From NCBI GenBank assembly GCA_036844705.1, contig DAIUFH010000015.1, positions 1 through 36,556 on the forward strand: a DNA stretch of 36,556 nt, read 5' to 3'. Shown here piece after piece: positions 24,149 to 32,278 of this stretch. This DNA is from DAIUFH01 sp036844705. GTDB taxonomy: Bacteria; Bacillota; Clostridia; Tissierellales; Tissierellaceae. Position 1 is the first letter of the stretch, and each line of letters begins with the position of its first letter. The position numbers were made by a program, and so were the translations under genes. Below the pieces are notes generated by a model that was not told where the DNA came from, did no database searches, and saw only the letters and a program-made list of their open reading frames with translations.

Positions 24149-26560
24149 ATGACTACAAAACTAAAGGAGTACAATAAAAAGAGAGATTTTGAAAATACCT
24201 TTGAGCCAGAAGGAAAAACAAAAGTTTCAGGTATTGGATTAAGATTTGTGGTTCAGCACCATATGGCTCGCAGAGACCATTACGATTTGCGTCTTGAATG
24301 GAATGGAGTCCTTTTGAGTTGGGCAGTACCTAAGGGTCCCTCCTATGATACTCATGACAAAAGGCTAGCTGTGAAGGTGGAAGATCATCCAATGGAATAT
24401 AGGCATTTTGAAGGGACTATTCCCAAGGGACAATATGGTGGCGGAGCGGTGATGCTTTGGGATGAAGGATTCTGGGAACCTTATGGAAATGTAGAGGAAG
24501 GACTTATTAAAGGTGAGTTAAAGTTTGTCCTTAAAGGATTACGACTTAAGGGAAAGTGGACGCTAATCCGATGGAATGCGAAATCCAGTGAGACGAAAGA
24601 TAACTGGCTTTTGTTGAAGGAAAGAGACGAGTATGTAAAAGTAACTGATGGAATATCGGAATATACAACTAGCGTTAGGACTGGACGCAATATGAAGGAA
24701 ATCGAGAAAGGTGAAGATGAGAAAGTAATAAGAAACCCTTTTGAAATAGCTGATGTGCAGCTTGCCAAATTGGTTAATGCAATACCTGATGGTGAGGAAT
24801 GGCTCTATGAGTTGAAATACGATGGTTATAGAATCATGGCTTTTGTGGAGGGCAGCAGTGTCCAGCTAATGAGTAGAAACAGAAATGATTATTCAGACCG
24901 TTTTTATGAAATCGTTTCCTCTATTATTGATTTCTCTTCTGGTAGGGCAATGGTATTGGATGGTGAAATGGTAATCACTGATAAATCGGGCAAAACAGAT
25001 TTTCATGCTTTGCAGAACTATATGAGAAATCCAGAGGATAAAAATCTGACTTACATTATCTTTGACCTTCTTGCTTTGGATGGAGTGGATTTTCGCAAGC
25101 ATCCTTTGATTCATAGAAAAGAAATATTAAAAGACTTGATGAAAGATGCACCACCGAACCTATACTATAGCCGTTATGTCAGAGGAAATGGGAAGGAATG
25201 TTTTGCTGCAGCCTGTGATGCCAATATGGAAGGTATAGTAGGGAAAAAAGCTGATTCCACCTATAGCGGTGCAAGAAATGGTGATTGGATCAAAATTAAA
25301 TGTGATAAAAGGCAGGAATTTGTAATTGGAGGATATTCACTTTCAGACAAAAAAACCAGTGGAGTAAGCTCACTTTTACTTGGAATATATGATGGTGATA
25401 AGTTAGATTATGTTGGTCGTGCTGGTACAGGTATTAGTCAGGATGACTCTGAGATGCTTGAGAAAAAATTTGCGAGCTTAATAAGAATAGATTCCCCTTT
25501 TAACCAGATTCCAAAGCCTAGGGCAAATGAGAAGGTTATATGGCTTGAACCTGAACTAGTTGCGGAAATAAAATTTGCCGAATGGACCAAAGACAATATA
25601 CTAAGACAAGCAAGCTTTAAAGGATTGCGGGAAGATAAAGCTCCAAAGGATATTAAAAAGGAAAAAGTAGAGGAAATGGAAAGACCAATAGAAGTAAATG
25701 AAAACAATATATTTATTGAAGGGATTAAGATTACTAATCCACACAAGATAATATTTGATGAACCTAAAATCACAAAAAAAGATGTAATAAGGTATTATGA
25801 AAAAGTTTCTGAACGTATGCTGCCTTATGTGAGCAAAAGAATCCTCAGTATTGTACGATGTCCAAAGGGAATATCAGAAACCTGCTTCTATAAAAAGCAT
25901 CCTATTTCTGACAGAAAAGGAATAGTAACGATACCTATTACTACCGGAGACGGAGATATGGAAGAATACTTTTATATTGAGAGTACAGCTGGACTTGTAT
26001 ATGAAGCACAGATGGGAACCTTGGAATTTCATACCTGGGGAAGCCGTGTAGACAACCTTGAAAATCCGGATATGATGGTATTTGATTTAGACCCTGATGA
26101 AGGAATGGATTTAAGCAGAATACGCCAGGGTGTACGGGATATGAGAAGTATTCTTATGGAGCTTTCGCTTAACTCATATCTCAAGACCAGTGGTGGCAAG
26201 GGGTATCATGTGGTAGTTCCTTTAAAACCATCTGTGAGCTGGGATACATTTCATGATTTTGCAAGGCTCGTTGCTGAAGTTATGGAACAGAAATGGCCTG
26301 ATCGCTATACCAGTAATGTAAGAAAGGTTAACCGTAAAGGAAAAATATTTATCGATTGGATTCGAAATGGAAGAGGTGCCACGAGTATTGCACCTTATTC
26401 CCTTAGAGCAAGAAAAGGAGCCAAGGTATCCATGCCTATTTCGTGGGATGAACTTGATACAGTGGCTCCTGATGGTATTGATATATATGATGCACTTTTG
26501 AGAATTGAAGGTAAGGATCCATGGAAAGATTTTTATAAGAATAGTCAAATGCTTAAATAA
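24149..26560 (+). CDS. ligD: DNA ligase D (phosphoesterase-ligase-polymerase)
   Basis: An 803-residue multifunctional end-joining enzyme. Domain order: 3'-phosphoesterase at about 10-165 (HHMARRDHYDLRLE, with metal ligands His38, His44 and Asp46; HFEGTIPKGQYGGG), ATP-dependent ligase at about 200-500 (adenylated Lys223 in ELKYDGYRI), and polymerase/primase at about 520-795 (FDLDPDEGMDL metal motif; SGGKGYHVVVPL). This is the Pseudomonas-like order rather than the mycobacterial one. ATG 24149 is used. AGGAGGTG at 24129-24136 is unusually far upstream, and the only nearer in-frame start is a GTG inside that sequence. The Ku partner is not in this window. No terminator is evident between vanS and this gene. 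Confidence 0.93.
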   Translation: MTTKLKEYNKKRDFENTFEPEGKTKVSGIGLRFVVQHHMARRDHYDLRLEWNGVLLSWAVPKGPSYDTHDKRLAVKVEDHPMEYRHFEGTIPKGQYGGGAVMLWDEGFWEPYGNVEEGLIKGELKFVLKGLRLKGKWTLIRWNAKSSETKDNWLLLKERDEYVKVTDGISEYTTSVRTGRNMKEIEKGEDEKVIRNPFEIADVQLAKLVNAIPDGEEWLYELKYDGYRIMAFVEGSSVQLMSRNRNDYSDRFYEIVSSIIDFSSGRAMVLDGEMVITDKSGKTDFHALQNYMRNPEDKNLTYIIFDLLALDGVDFRKHPLIHRKEILKDLMKDAPPNLYYSRYVRGNGKECFAAACDANMEGIVGKKADSTYSGARNGDWIKIKCDKRQEFVIGGYSLSDKKTSGVSSLLLGIYDGDKLDYVGRAGTGISQDDSEMLEKKFASLIRIDSPFNQIPKPRANEKVIWLEPELVAEIKFAEWTKDNILRQASFKGLREDKAPKDIKKEKVEEMERPIEVNENNIFIEGIKITNPHKIIFDEPKITKKDVIRYYEKVSERMLPYVSKRILSIVRCPKGISETCFYKKHPISDRKGIVTIPITTGDGDMEEYFYIESTAGLVYEAQMGTLEFHTWGSRVDNLENPDMMVFDLDPDEGMDLSRIRQGVRDMRSILMELSLNSYLKTSGGKGYHVVVPLKPSVSWDTFHDFARLVAEVMEQKWPDRYTSNVRKVNRKGKIFIDWIRNGRGATSIAPYSLRARKGAKVSMPISWDELDTVAPDGIDIYDALLRIEGKDPWKDFYKNSQMLK

Positions 26561-26584
26561 TTTGTTTTTAAATAATTAAATTAC

Positions 26585-26611
26585 TTGATTCTGATATTTT
26601 AAGGGTATAAT
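26585..26611 (+). promoter_or_regulatory. Candidate promoter of the glycogen operon
   Basis: A perfect -10, TATAAT (26606-26611), lies 36 bases before glgB. TTGATT (26585-26590) is the best -35 but only 15 bases away; TTACTT (26581-26586) gives 19. Spacing is poor, so an activator may help. Confidence 0.4.
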
Positions 26612-26647
26612 AGAAATAAATATAGAATTTACCAATGGAGTGTATTT

Positions 26648-28570
26648 ATGAAAAATAAGAATGAACTACCAATATATTTATTTCATCAAGGTACAAATTA
26701 TTATACATATAAATATCTAGGTGCTCATATTATTGATGATAATGGAGGGACTATATTCAGAGTTTGGGCACCATGTGCAAAAAGTGTACATGTTGTAGGA
26801 AACTTCAATTGTTGGCAAAAAACTAGCAAGCATCAAATGAAAAGAATTGAAAACAGTGGGATATGGGAGCTCTTTATGCCCAATATCGAAGCTGGTGAGC
26901 TATATAAATATCTCATAACTACAAACGAAGGTGAAGAAAATTTTAAATCAGATCCCTTCGCTTTTTTATCACAAACACAAACAGAAACAGCATCCATTGT
27001 TCATGATATCAATGATTATACATGGCGGGATAATCACTGGCAGAAATATAGAAAATCCATTAATCTGTATGAAAATCCAATAAATATATATGAAATGAAT
27101 CTATCTTCATGGAAGCGAAAAGAAGATGGAAGTTTGTTTACATATCGAGAAATTGCTCATAGTCTCATCTCTCATTTAAAAGAACATTTTTTTACTCATA
27201 TTGAAATAATGCCTATTATGGAGCATCCATATGATGGCTCATGGGGATATCAAATTTCAGGATATTATGCACCAACAAAACGTTTTGGAGAGCCCAAAGA
27301 TTTAAAGTATTTAATTGATGAATGCCATCTAAACGGAATAGGGGTTATTCTTGATTGGGTTCCAGCTCACTTTCCTAAGGATGCTCATGGATTGTATAAA
27401 TTTGACGGAAGCTATCTTTATGAATATGAAGAAGAATGGATTAGAGAAAACAAGGGTTGGGGTACACATAAATTTAATTTCAAAAGATTAGAGATTCACT
27501 CTTTTCTAATTTCAAATGCAATATATTGGATTGAGGAATTTCATGTTGACGGTCTTAGAGTTGATGCTGTAAGTTCAATGCTTTATTTGGATTATGACAA
27601 GAAACATGGTGATTGGAAAAGAAATATTTATGGAGGTAATGAAAACCTCGAAGCTATAGAATTTCTTAAGAAGTTAAATAGTGTAGTATCTAAGCTTCAT
27701 CCAAATATCATGATGATTGCTGAAGAATCAACTGCTTGGTCGATGGTTACGAAGCCAGTATATTTAGGTGGACTTGGCTTCAATTTCAAATGGAACATGG
27801 GATGGATGAATGATATTTTGGAATATATGCAGACGGATCCTTTCTTTAGGAAGTACAAGCATAAGAATATTACATTTTCCTTGCACTATGCTTTTAGTGA
27901 AAACTATATACTACCCTTATCCCATGATGAAGTGGTACATGGTAAAAAATCAATTATTGATAAGATGCCTGGATCCTATGAAGAAAAATTTGCAAATGTA
28001 AGAACACTTTTGGGATTTATGATGGCACATCCTGGGAAGAAGCTTAATTTCATGGGATATGAAATAGGACAGTTTGTAGAATGGAATTTCAACGAAGAAA
28101 TCGAATGGTTTCTATTAGATTATGAATATCATAAGAAACTTAGCATATATATAAAAGGTTTGAACGAATTCTACCTTGATAATTCAGAACTATGGGAAAT
28201 TGATTATTCTTGGGATGGATTCAAGTGGATATCTAACGATGATTTCGAACAAAACATCATAGCATTTAAGAGAATAAATAAGAAGGGAGATGAATTAATA
28301 GCGGTAATTAATTTTTCCCCCGTGGAAAGACACGATTATCTAATTGGGGCAGATGAAGGAATCTACTCAGAGGTTTTTAACAGCAATGCCCTAGAATATG
28401 GAGGTACTGGATCGGGTAATAGTGCAAAACTATCTTCAACAGAGGGTAAGCTTCATGGCTATGACTACAACATATCCCTTACTGTACCACCATTATCAAT
28501 TATTTTCTTAAGGAAGGATAAAAATTACAATTTAGATGGAATAGGGGGGCATATATATGAGATTAGTTAA
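26648..28570 (+). CDS. glgB: 1,4-alpha-glucan branching enzyme
   Basis: GH13 glycogen branching enzyme of 640 residues that moves alpha-1,4 chains to alpha-1,6 positions. The N-terminal CBM48 domain is at about 25-115 (FRVWAPCAKSVHVVGNFNCW). In the catalytic barrel, MEHPYDGSWGYQISGYYAPT is diagnostic of GlgB. The nucleophile is Asp306 (DGLRVDAVSS), the acid/base is Glu359 (IAEEST), and LSHDEVVHGK completes the site. The C-terminal beta domain ends at residue 640. TGGAGTG is just upstream. It is the first gene of the glycogen operon and overlaps glgC by 14 bases. Confidence 0.95.
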   Translation: MKNKNELPIYLFHQGTNYYTYKYLGAHIIDDNGGTIFRVWAPCAKSVHVVGNFNCWQKTSKHQMKRIENSGIWELFMPNIEAGELYKYLITTNEGEENFKSDPFAFLSQTQTETASIVHDINDYTWRDNHWQKYRKSINLYENPINIYEMNLSSWKRKEDGSLFTYREIAHSLISHLKEHFFTHIEIMPIMEHPYDGSWGYQISGYYAPTKRFGEPKDLKYLIDECHLNGIGVILDWVPAHFPKDAHGLYKFDGSYLYEYEEEWIRENKGWGTHKFNFKRLEIHSFLISNAIYWIEEFHVDGLRVDAVSSMLYLDYDKKHGDWKRNIYGGNENLEAIEFLKKLNSVVSKLHPNIMMIAEESTAWSMVTKPVYLGGLGFNFKWNMGWMNDILEYMQTDPFFRKYKHKNITFSLHYAFSENYILPLSHDEVVHGKKSIIDKMPGSYEEKFANVRTLLGFMMAHPGKKLNFMGYEIGQFVEWNFNEEIEWFLLDYEYHKKLSIYIKGLNEFYLDNSELWEIDYSWDGFKWISNDDFEQNIIAFKRINKKGDELIAVINFSPVERHDYLIGADEGIYSEVFNSNALEYGGTGSGNSAKLSSTEGKLHGYDYNISLTVPPLSIIFLRKDKNYNLDGIGGHIYEIS

Positions 28571-29702
28571 AAAAGAATGTATTGCCATGCTTCTTGCTGG
28601 TGGGCAGGGAAGTAGATTAGGGGTATTGACTCAAAAAATTGCCAAACCTTCTGTACCATTTGGTGGGAAGTACAGGATTATTGATTTTCCGCTTTCAAAT
28701 TGTGTAAATTCAGGAATAGATACAATAGGGGTTTTGACACAGTATCAGCCTCTTCTATTGAATTCATACATAGGAGATGGAAAGTCATGGGATTTAGATA
28801 GAATGAATGGAGGAATTCAGATTCTTCCCCCATATCAGAGAGTAGATGACTCCGAATGGTACTCTGGTACAGCTAATGCCATTTATCAAAATATGGATTT
28901 TATTGATCAATATAACCCTGAATATGTACTAATTCTTTCAGGAGATCACATTTATAAAATGGATTATTCATTGATGCTGCAATATCATAAGGAAAAGAAT
29001 GCAGATTGCACAATATCTGTAATTGATGTTCCAGTCAAAGAAGCATCACGATTTGGAATTCTCAGTTCAAATGATGAAGGAAGGATTGTAGATTTTGAAG
29101 AAAAGCCAAAAAATCCTAAAAGCACAAAGGCTTCTATGGGGATATATATATTTAACTGGGATAAATTAAAAAAATACTTAAAATTAGATGAAAAAAATCC
29201 GGAGTCTACTAAAGACTTTGGCAAGGATGTGATTCCATTGATGTTAGAATCAGGGGAGAAGTTATATTCCTATGAGTTTTTAGGATATTGGAAGGACGTA
29301 GGTACGATAGAATCATTATGGCAAGCAAATATGGATTTATTGGATGAAAATGTATTTGACTTATCAAAGGACTGGACCATATATTCAAGGCATGCTGAAA
29401 TGCCTCCTCATTATATAAGTCAAAATTCAACAGTTAGAAATTGTATAATTTCAGAAGGTGCAGTTATATATGGTGATGTTGAAAATTCCATAATTTTCTC
29501 TGGAGTAAAAATAGGTGAGAATGCCGTTGTAAAGGATTCTGTAATTATGGCAGATGTTGAAATACAAGAAAATACAATTATTAACAATTCTATAATTGAC
29601 GAAGCAGTCAATATAGGACCTGATCTTAAAATTGGAAATCCAATTGAAAAAAATAATGGTATAACTGTAGTGCCGAGAGATAGCATTATCAATAACGATT
29701 AG
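28557..29702 (+). CDS. glgC: Glucose-1-phosphate adenylyltransferase, catalytic subunit
   Basis: Makes ADP-glucose from glucose-1-phosphate and ATP, the committed step of glycogen synthesis. The 381-residue protein has the nucleotidyltransferase loop LAGGQGSRLG near residues 13-22, FGGKYRIIDFPLSNC, WYSGTANAIYQN and the substrate motif FEEKPKNPKS. The C-terminal quarter is a left-handed beta-helix of hexapeptide repeats (for example NSIIFSGVKIGENAVV). Its start lies inside the end of glgB, behind AGGGGGG. It is paired with glgD, as in Bacillus and clostridia, where the two subunits form a heterotetramer. Confidence 0.95.
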   Translation: MRLVKKECIAMLLAGGQGSRLGVLTQKIAKPSVPFGGKYRIIDFPLSNCVNSGIDTIGVLTQYQPLLLNSYIGDGKSWDLDRMNGGIQILPPYQRVDDSEWYSGTANAIYQNMDFIDQYNPEYVLILSGDHIYKMDYSLMLQYHKEKNADCTISVIDVPVKEASRFGILSSNDEGRIVDFEEKPKNPKSTKASMGIYIFNWDKLKKYLKLDEKNPESTKDFGKDVIPLMLESGEKLYSYEFLGYWKDVGTIESLWQANMDLLDENVFDLSKDWTIYSRHAEMPPHYISQNSTVRNCIISEGAVIYGDVENSIIFSGVKIGENAVVKDSVIMADVEIQENTIINNSIIDEAVNIGPDLKIGNPIEKNNGITVVPRDSIINND

Positions 29703-29712
29703 GAGGTGCAAA

Positions 29713-30831
29713 ATGAATGCTTTAGGGATTATATTTTCGGATATGCAGGATTGGAGCATGACAGAGCTTGCATCACATAGATCTGTAGCAGCTATTCCAT
29801 ATGGAGGTAGATATAGGCTTATAGATTTTCCCTTGGCAAATATGGTTAACTCTGGTGTAGACAAGGTATGCATCATAACTAAAAGCAACTATAAGTCATT
29901 GATGGAGCATGTGGGCTCTGGTAAGGATTGGGACTTATCAAGAAAAAAAGGCGGTATTTTAATATTTCCTCCATATGCTGTTGGTGAAAACCATGGATTA
30001 TTTCATGGGAGACTTGATGCACTAAAAAGAGTCCTAGAATATATCTCATCTTCATCGGAAAAGTATGTCATCTTATCTGATAGTGATATGATTTACAACA
30101 TAAATTACAAGGATGTAATTGCTTATCATGTAGAGAAAAAAGCAGATATAACTGCTTTATATATTAGGACAGATATAGATAGAAATACTTCTACACACAA
30201 GATAATCTATGGATTTGATGAAGATAATAGAGCAAATGATGTTTTAGTTTATCCTATAACCAGTGGTACATATAATGTGGGATTGAATACATGGATTATG
30301 AATAAGGAATTTCTCGAAGCCTTAATATATGATGCAATTGCTAGAAATTACAGTGATTTTAGTATAGATGTGTTGACGAGGAAAGTTAAATCCATTAAAA
30401 TTTATGGTTTCGAGTACAATGGATATTTTGCACATATTGATTCTCTACAGAGCTATTATGACAATAGTATGGGCTTACTCAAGAAAGAAAATCTGGATAG
30501 CTTGTTTTATTCGAATATTGGTCCAATATATACAAAGACAAAGGACTCTGCGCCTACGAAATATTGTAAGGATGCCAGTGTAAAAAACTCGCTTATAGCA
30601 AGTGGGTGTACAATAGAAGGTACTGTGGAAAATAGCATTATTTTCAGAGGAGTGCGAATTGGAAAAGGAGCTGTAGTGAAAAATTCCATTGTAATTTCTC
30701 ATGGAAATATTGGTGAAAACGCAAAGCTAGATTCAATAGTTTTGGACACACATGCATATGTGACTAATAACAGAGTTTTATTGGGAAATTCAAATTGTCC
30801 GTTCTTTATAAAGAGATATTCTATTGTTTAG
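29713..30831 (+). CDS. glgD: Glucose-1-phosphate adenylyltransferase, regulatory subunit
   Basis: A 372-residue GlgC paralog. It keeps the fold (PYGGRYRLIDFPLANMVNSG and C-terminal hexapeptide repeats such as NSIIFRGVRIGKGAVV) but has no GGxGxR nucleotide loop: the N-terminus reads GIIFSDMQDWSMTELASHRS. This is normal for GlgD, which modulates GlgC rather than catalysing. AGGAGG is placed 7 bases upstream, 10 bases after the glgC stop. Confidence 0.93.
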   Translation: MNALGIIFSDMQDWSMTELASHRSVAAIPYGGRYRLIDFPLANMVNSGVDKVCIITKSNYKSLMEHVGSGKDWDLSRKKGGILIFPPYAVGENHGLFHGRLDALKRVLEYISSSSEKYVILSDSDMIYNINYKDVIAYHVEKKADITALYIRTDIDRNTSTHKIIYGFDEDNRANDVLVYPITSGTYNVGLNTWIMNKEFLEALIYDAIARNYSDFSIDVLTRKVKSIKIYGFEYNGYFAHIDSLQSYYDNSMGLLKKENLDSLFYSNIGPIYTKTKDSAPTKYCKDASVKNSLIASGCTIEGTVENSIIFRGVRIGKGAVVKNSIVISHGNIGENAKLDSIVLDTHAYVTNNRVLLGNSNCPFFIKRYSIV

Positions 30832-30841
30832 GGGTGATTAG

Positions 30842-32278
30842 ATGGATAAAATGAAAGTTGCTTATGTAACATCGGAGGCATCTCCCTTCATTTCAACTGG
30901 TGGGTTGGGAGAAGTGGCTGGATCACTTCCAAAAGCTTTAACAGCAAAATATGGGGAATCGGTTGATATAAGAATAATCATGCCGTTGTACCAAAATATA
31001 TGGGATAGAAGTGGCATGCAATTCATAGGCAAAACCACAGTGTCATTGGCATGGAGAGAGCAATATTGCGGTGTATTCAAGCAAGTAGTGAATAATGTAG
31101 TATATTACTTTATAGATAATGAATTCTATTTTAAAAGAGGAGATTGCTATGGACATTATGATGACGGCGAAAGATTTGCATATTTCTCAAAGGCAGTTTT
31201 ATCCATATTGCCAATGATTGATTTTATACCGGATATTATTCATACAAACGATTGGCAAACAGCATTGATTTCCATATATTTAAAAACTAAATTTTTAAAT
31301 GAAAAATTCGACAAGATTAAAACCATATTGACCATTCATAATATTGAGTATCAAGGTATTTATGATTTAAAAATTGCAGAGGATGTTTTTGAATTATATA
31401 ACGAAGAAAAATCAATTGTAGAGTTCAATGGTTCGCTTAACATACTTAAGGGAGCTATGGAGACTTGTGATGTCATCAGCACTGTTAGTGAAAGCTATTC
31501 AAAAGAAATCTTTGATGATTTTTATGCCCATGGTCTAGCTCCCATTATAAATAAGAATGCCTCTAAGGTTAGAGGGATACTAAATGGTATAGATACGGAA
31601 TATTATAATCCTGAAACAGATATGGCTTTGTTTGAAAGCTATAACAAGGAAAATATAGAAGGAAAATATCAAAATAAATCCAATCTTCAAATGATGACAG
31701 GTCTTCCACAAGATGTAGATATACCTATAATTGTTATAATCTCAAGACTTGTAAAGCATAAAGGAATAGATTTATTAATAAACGGAATAGAAGACATACT
31801 AAAGGAAAAAGTACAGTTTATTATATTGGGGAAAGGTGATAGAAGTTATGAACTTAGATTCAAGGCTCTGCAGGAAGAATATCACGATAAAATAGCCGTG
31901 AAAGTTGACTTTAATTCTAACTTTGCCAGGAAGTTATATGCAGGTGCCGACTTCCTTTTGATGCCTTCCATTAGTGAACCCTGCGGAATAGCTCAAATGA
32001 TAGCATCTCGCTATGGGACAGTTCCTATAGTAAGGGAGACAGGAGGACTTAAGGACTCTATAAAGGATTATGGCATAGGCTCTGGCAATGGCTTTACTTT
32101 CTATGACCAGACCTCGGAGGCATTGGCAATTACTGTTAAAAGGGCTCTTTCTGTATATAATAATAAGGAAGAATTTAGAAAGCTAGTTGAAGTAGTGATG
32201 TCGATGGATTTTACTTGGGAAAAGTCTGCGAAAGAATATTATAATATGTATGAAAACTTACTGATAGGAGCTAAATGA
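30842..32278 (+). CDS. glgA: Glycogen synthase (ADP-glucose, GT5)
   Basis: Elongates alpha-1,4-glucan from ADP-glucose. The 478-residue protein has two Rossmann domains. The N-terminal motif reads STGGLGEVAGSLPKAL. The C-terminal domain has ISRLVKHKGID and the conserved glutamate region PSISEPCGIAQMIASRYGTVPIVRETGGL. In the classic KxGG motif the lysine, which contacts ADP-glucose in E. coli GlgA, is replaced by Ser. The rest of the active site is intact, so activity is still expected. It overlaps glgP by 4 bases (ATGA). Confidence 0.94.
   Translation: MDKMKVAYVTSEASPFISTGGLGEVAGSLPKALTAKYGESVDIRIIMPLYQNIWDRSGMQFIGKTTVSLAWREQYCGVFKQVVNNVVYYFIDNEFYFKRGDCYGHYDDGERFAYFSKAVLSILPMIDFIPDIIHTNDWQTALISIYLKTKFLNEKFDKIKTILTIHNIEYQGIYDLKIAEDVFELYNEEKSIVEFNGSLNILKGAMETCDVISTVSESYSKEIFDDFYAHGLAPIINKNASKVRGILNGIDTEYYNPETDMALFESYNKENIEGKYQNKSNLQMMTGLPQDVDIPIIVIISRLVKHKGIDLLINGIEDILKEKVQFIILGKGDRSYELRFKALQEEYHDKIAVKVDFNSNFARKLYAGADFLLMPSISEPCGIAQMIASRYGTVPIVRETGGLKDSIKDYGIGSGNGFTFYDQTSEALAITVKRALSVYNNKEEFRKLVEVVMSMDFTWEKSAKEYYNMYENLLIGAK

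Noticed and set aside
29713..29800. Loss of the nucleotide-binding loop in the second GlgC-like protein
   Set aside because: This is the normal state of GlgD regulatory subunits, so it is not an anomaly.
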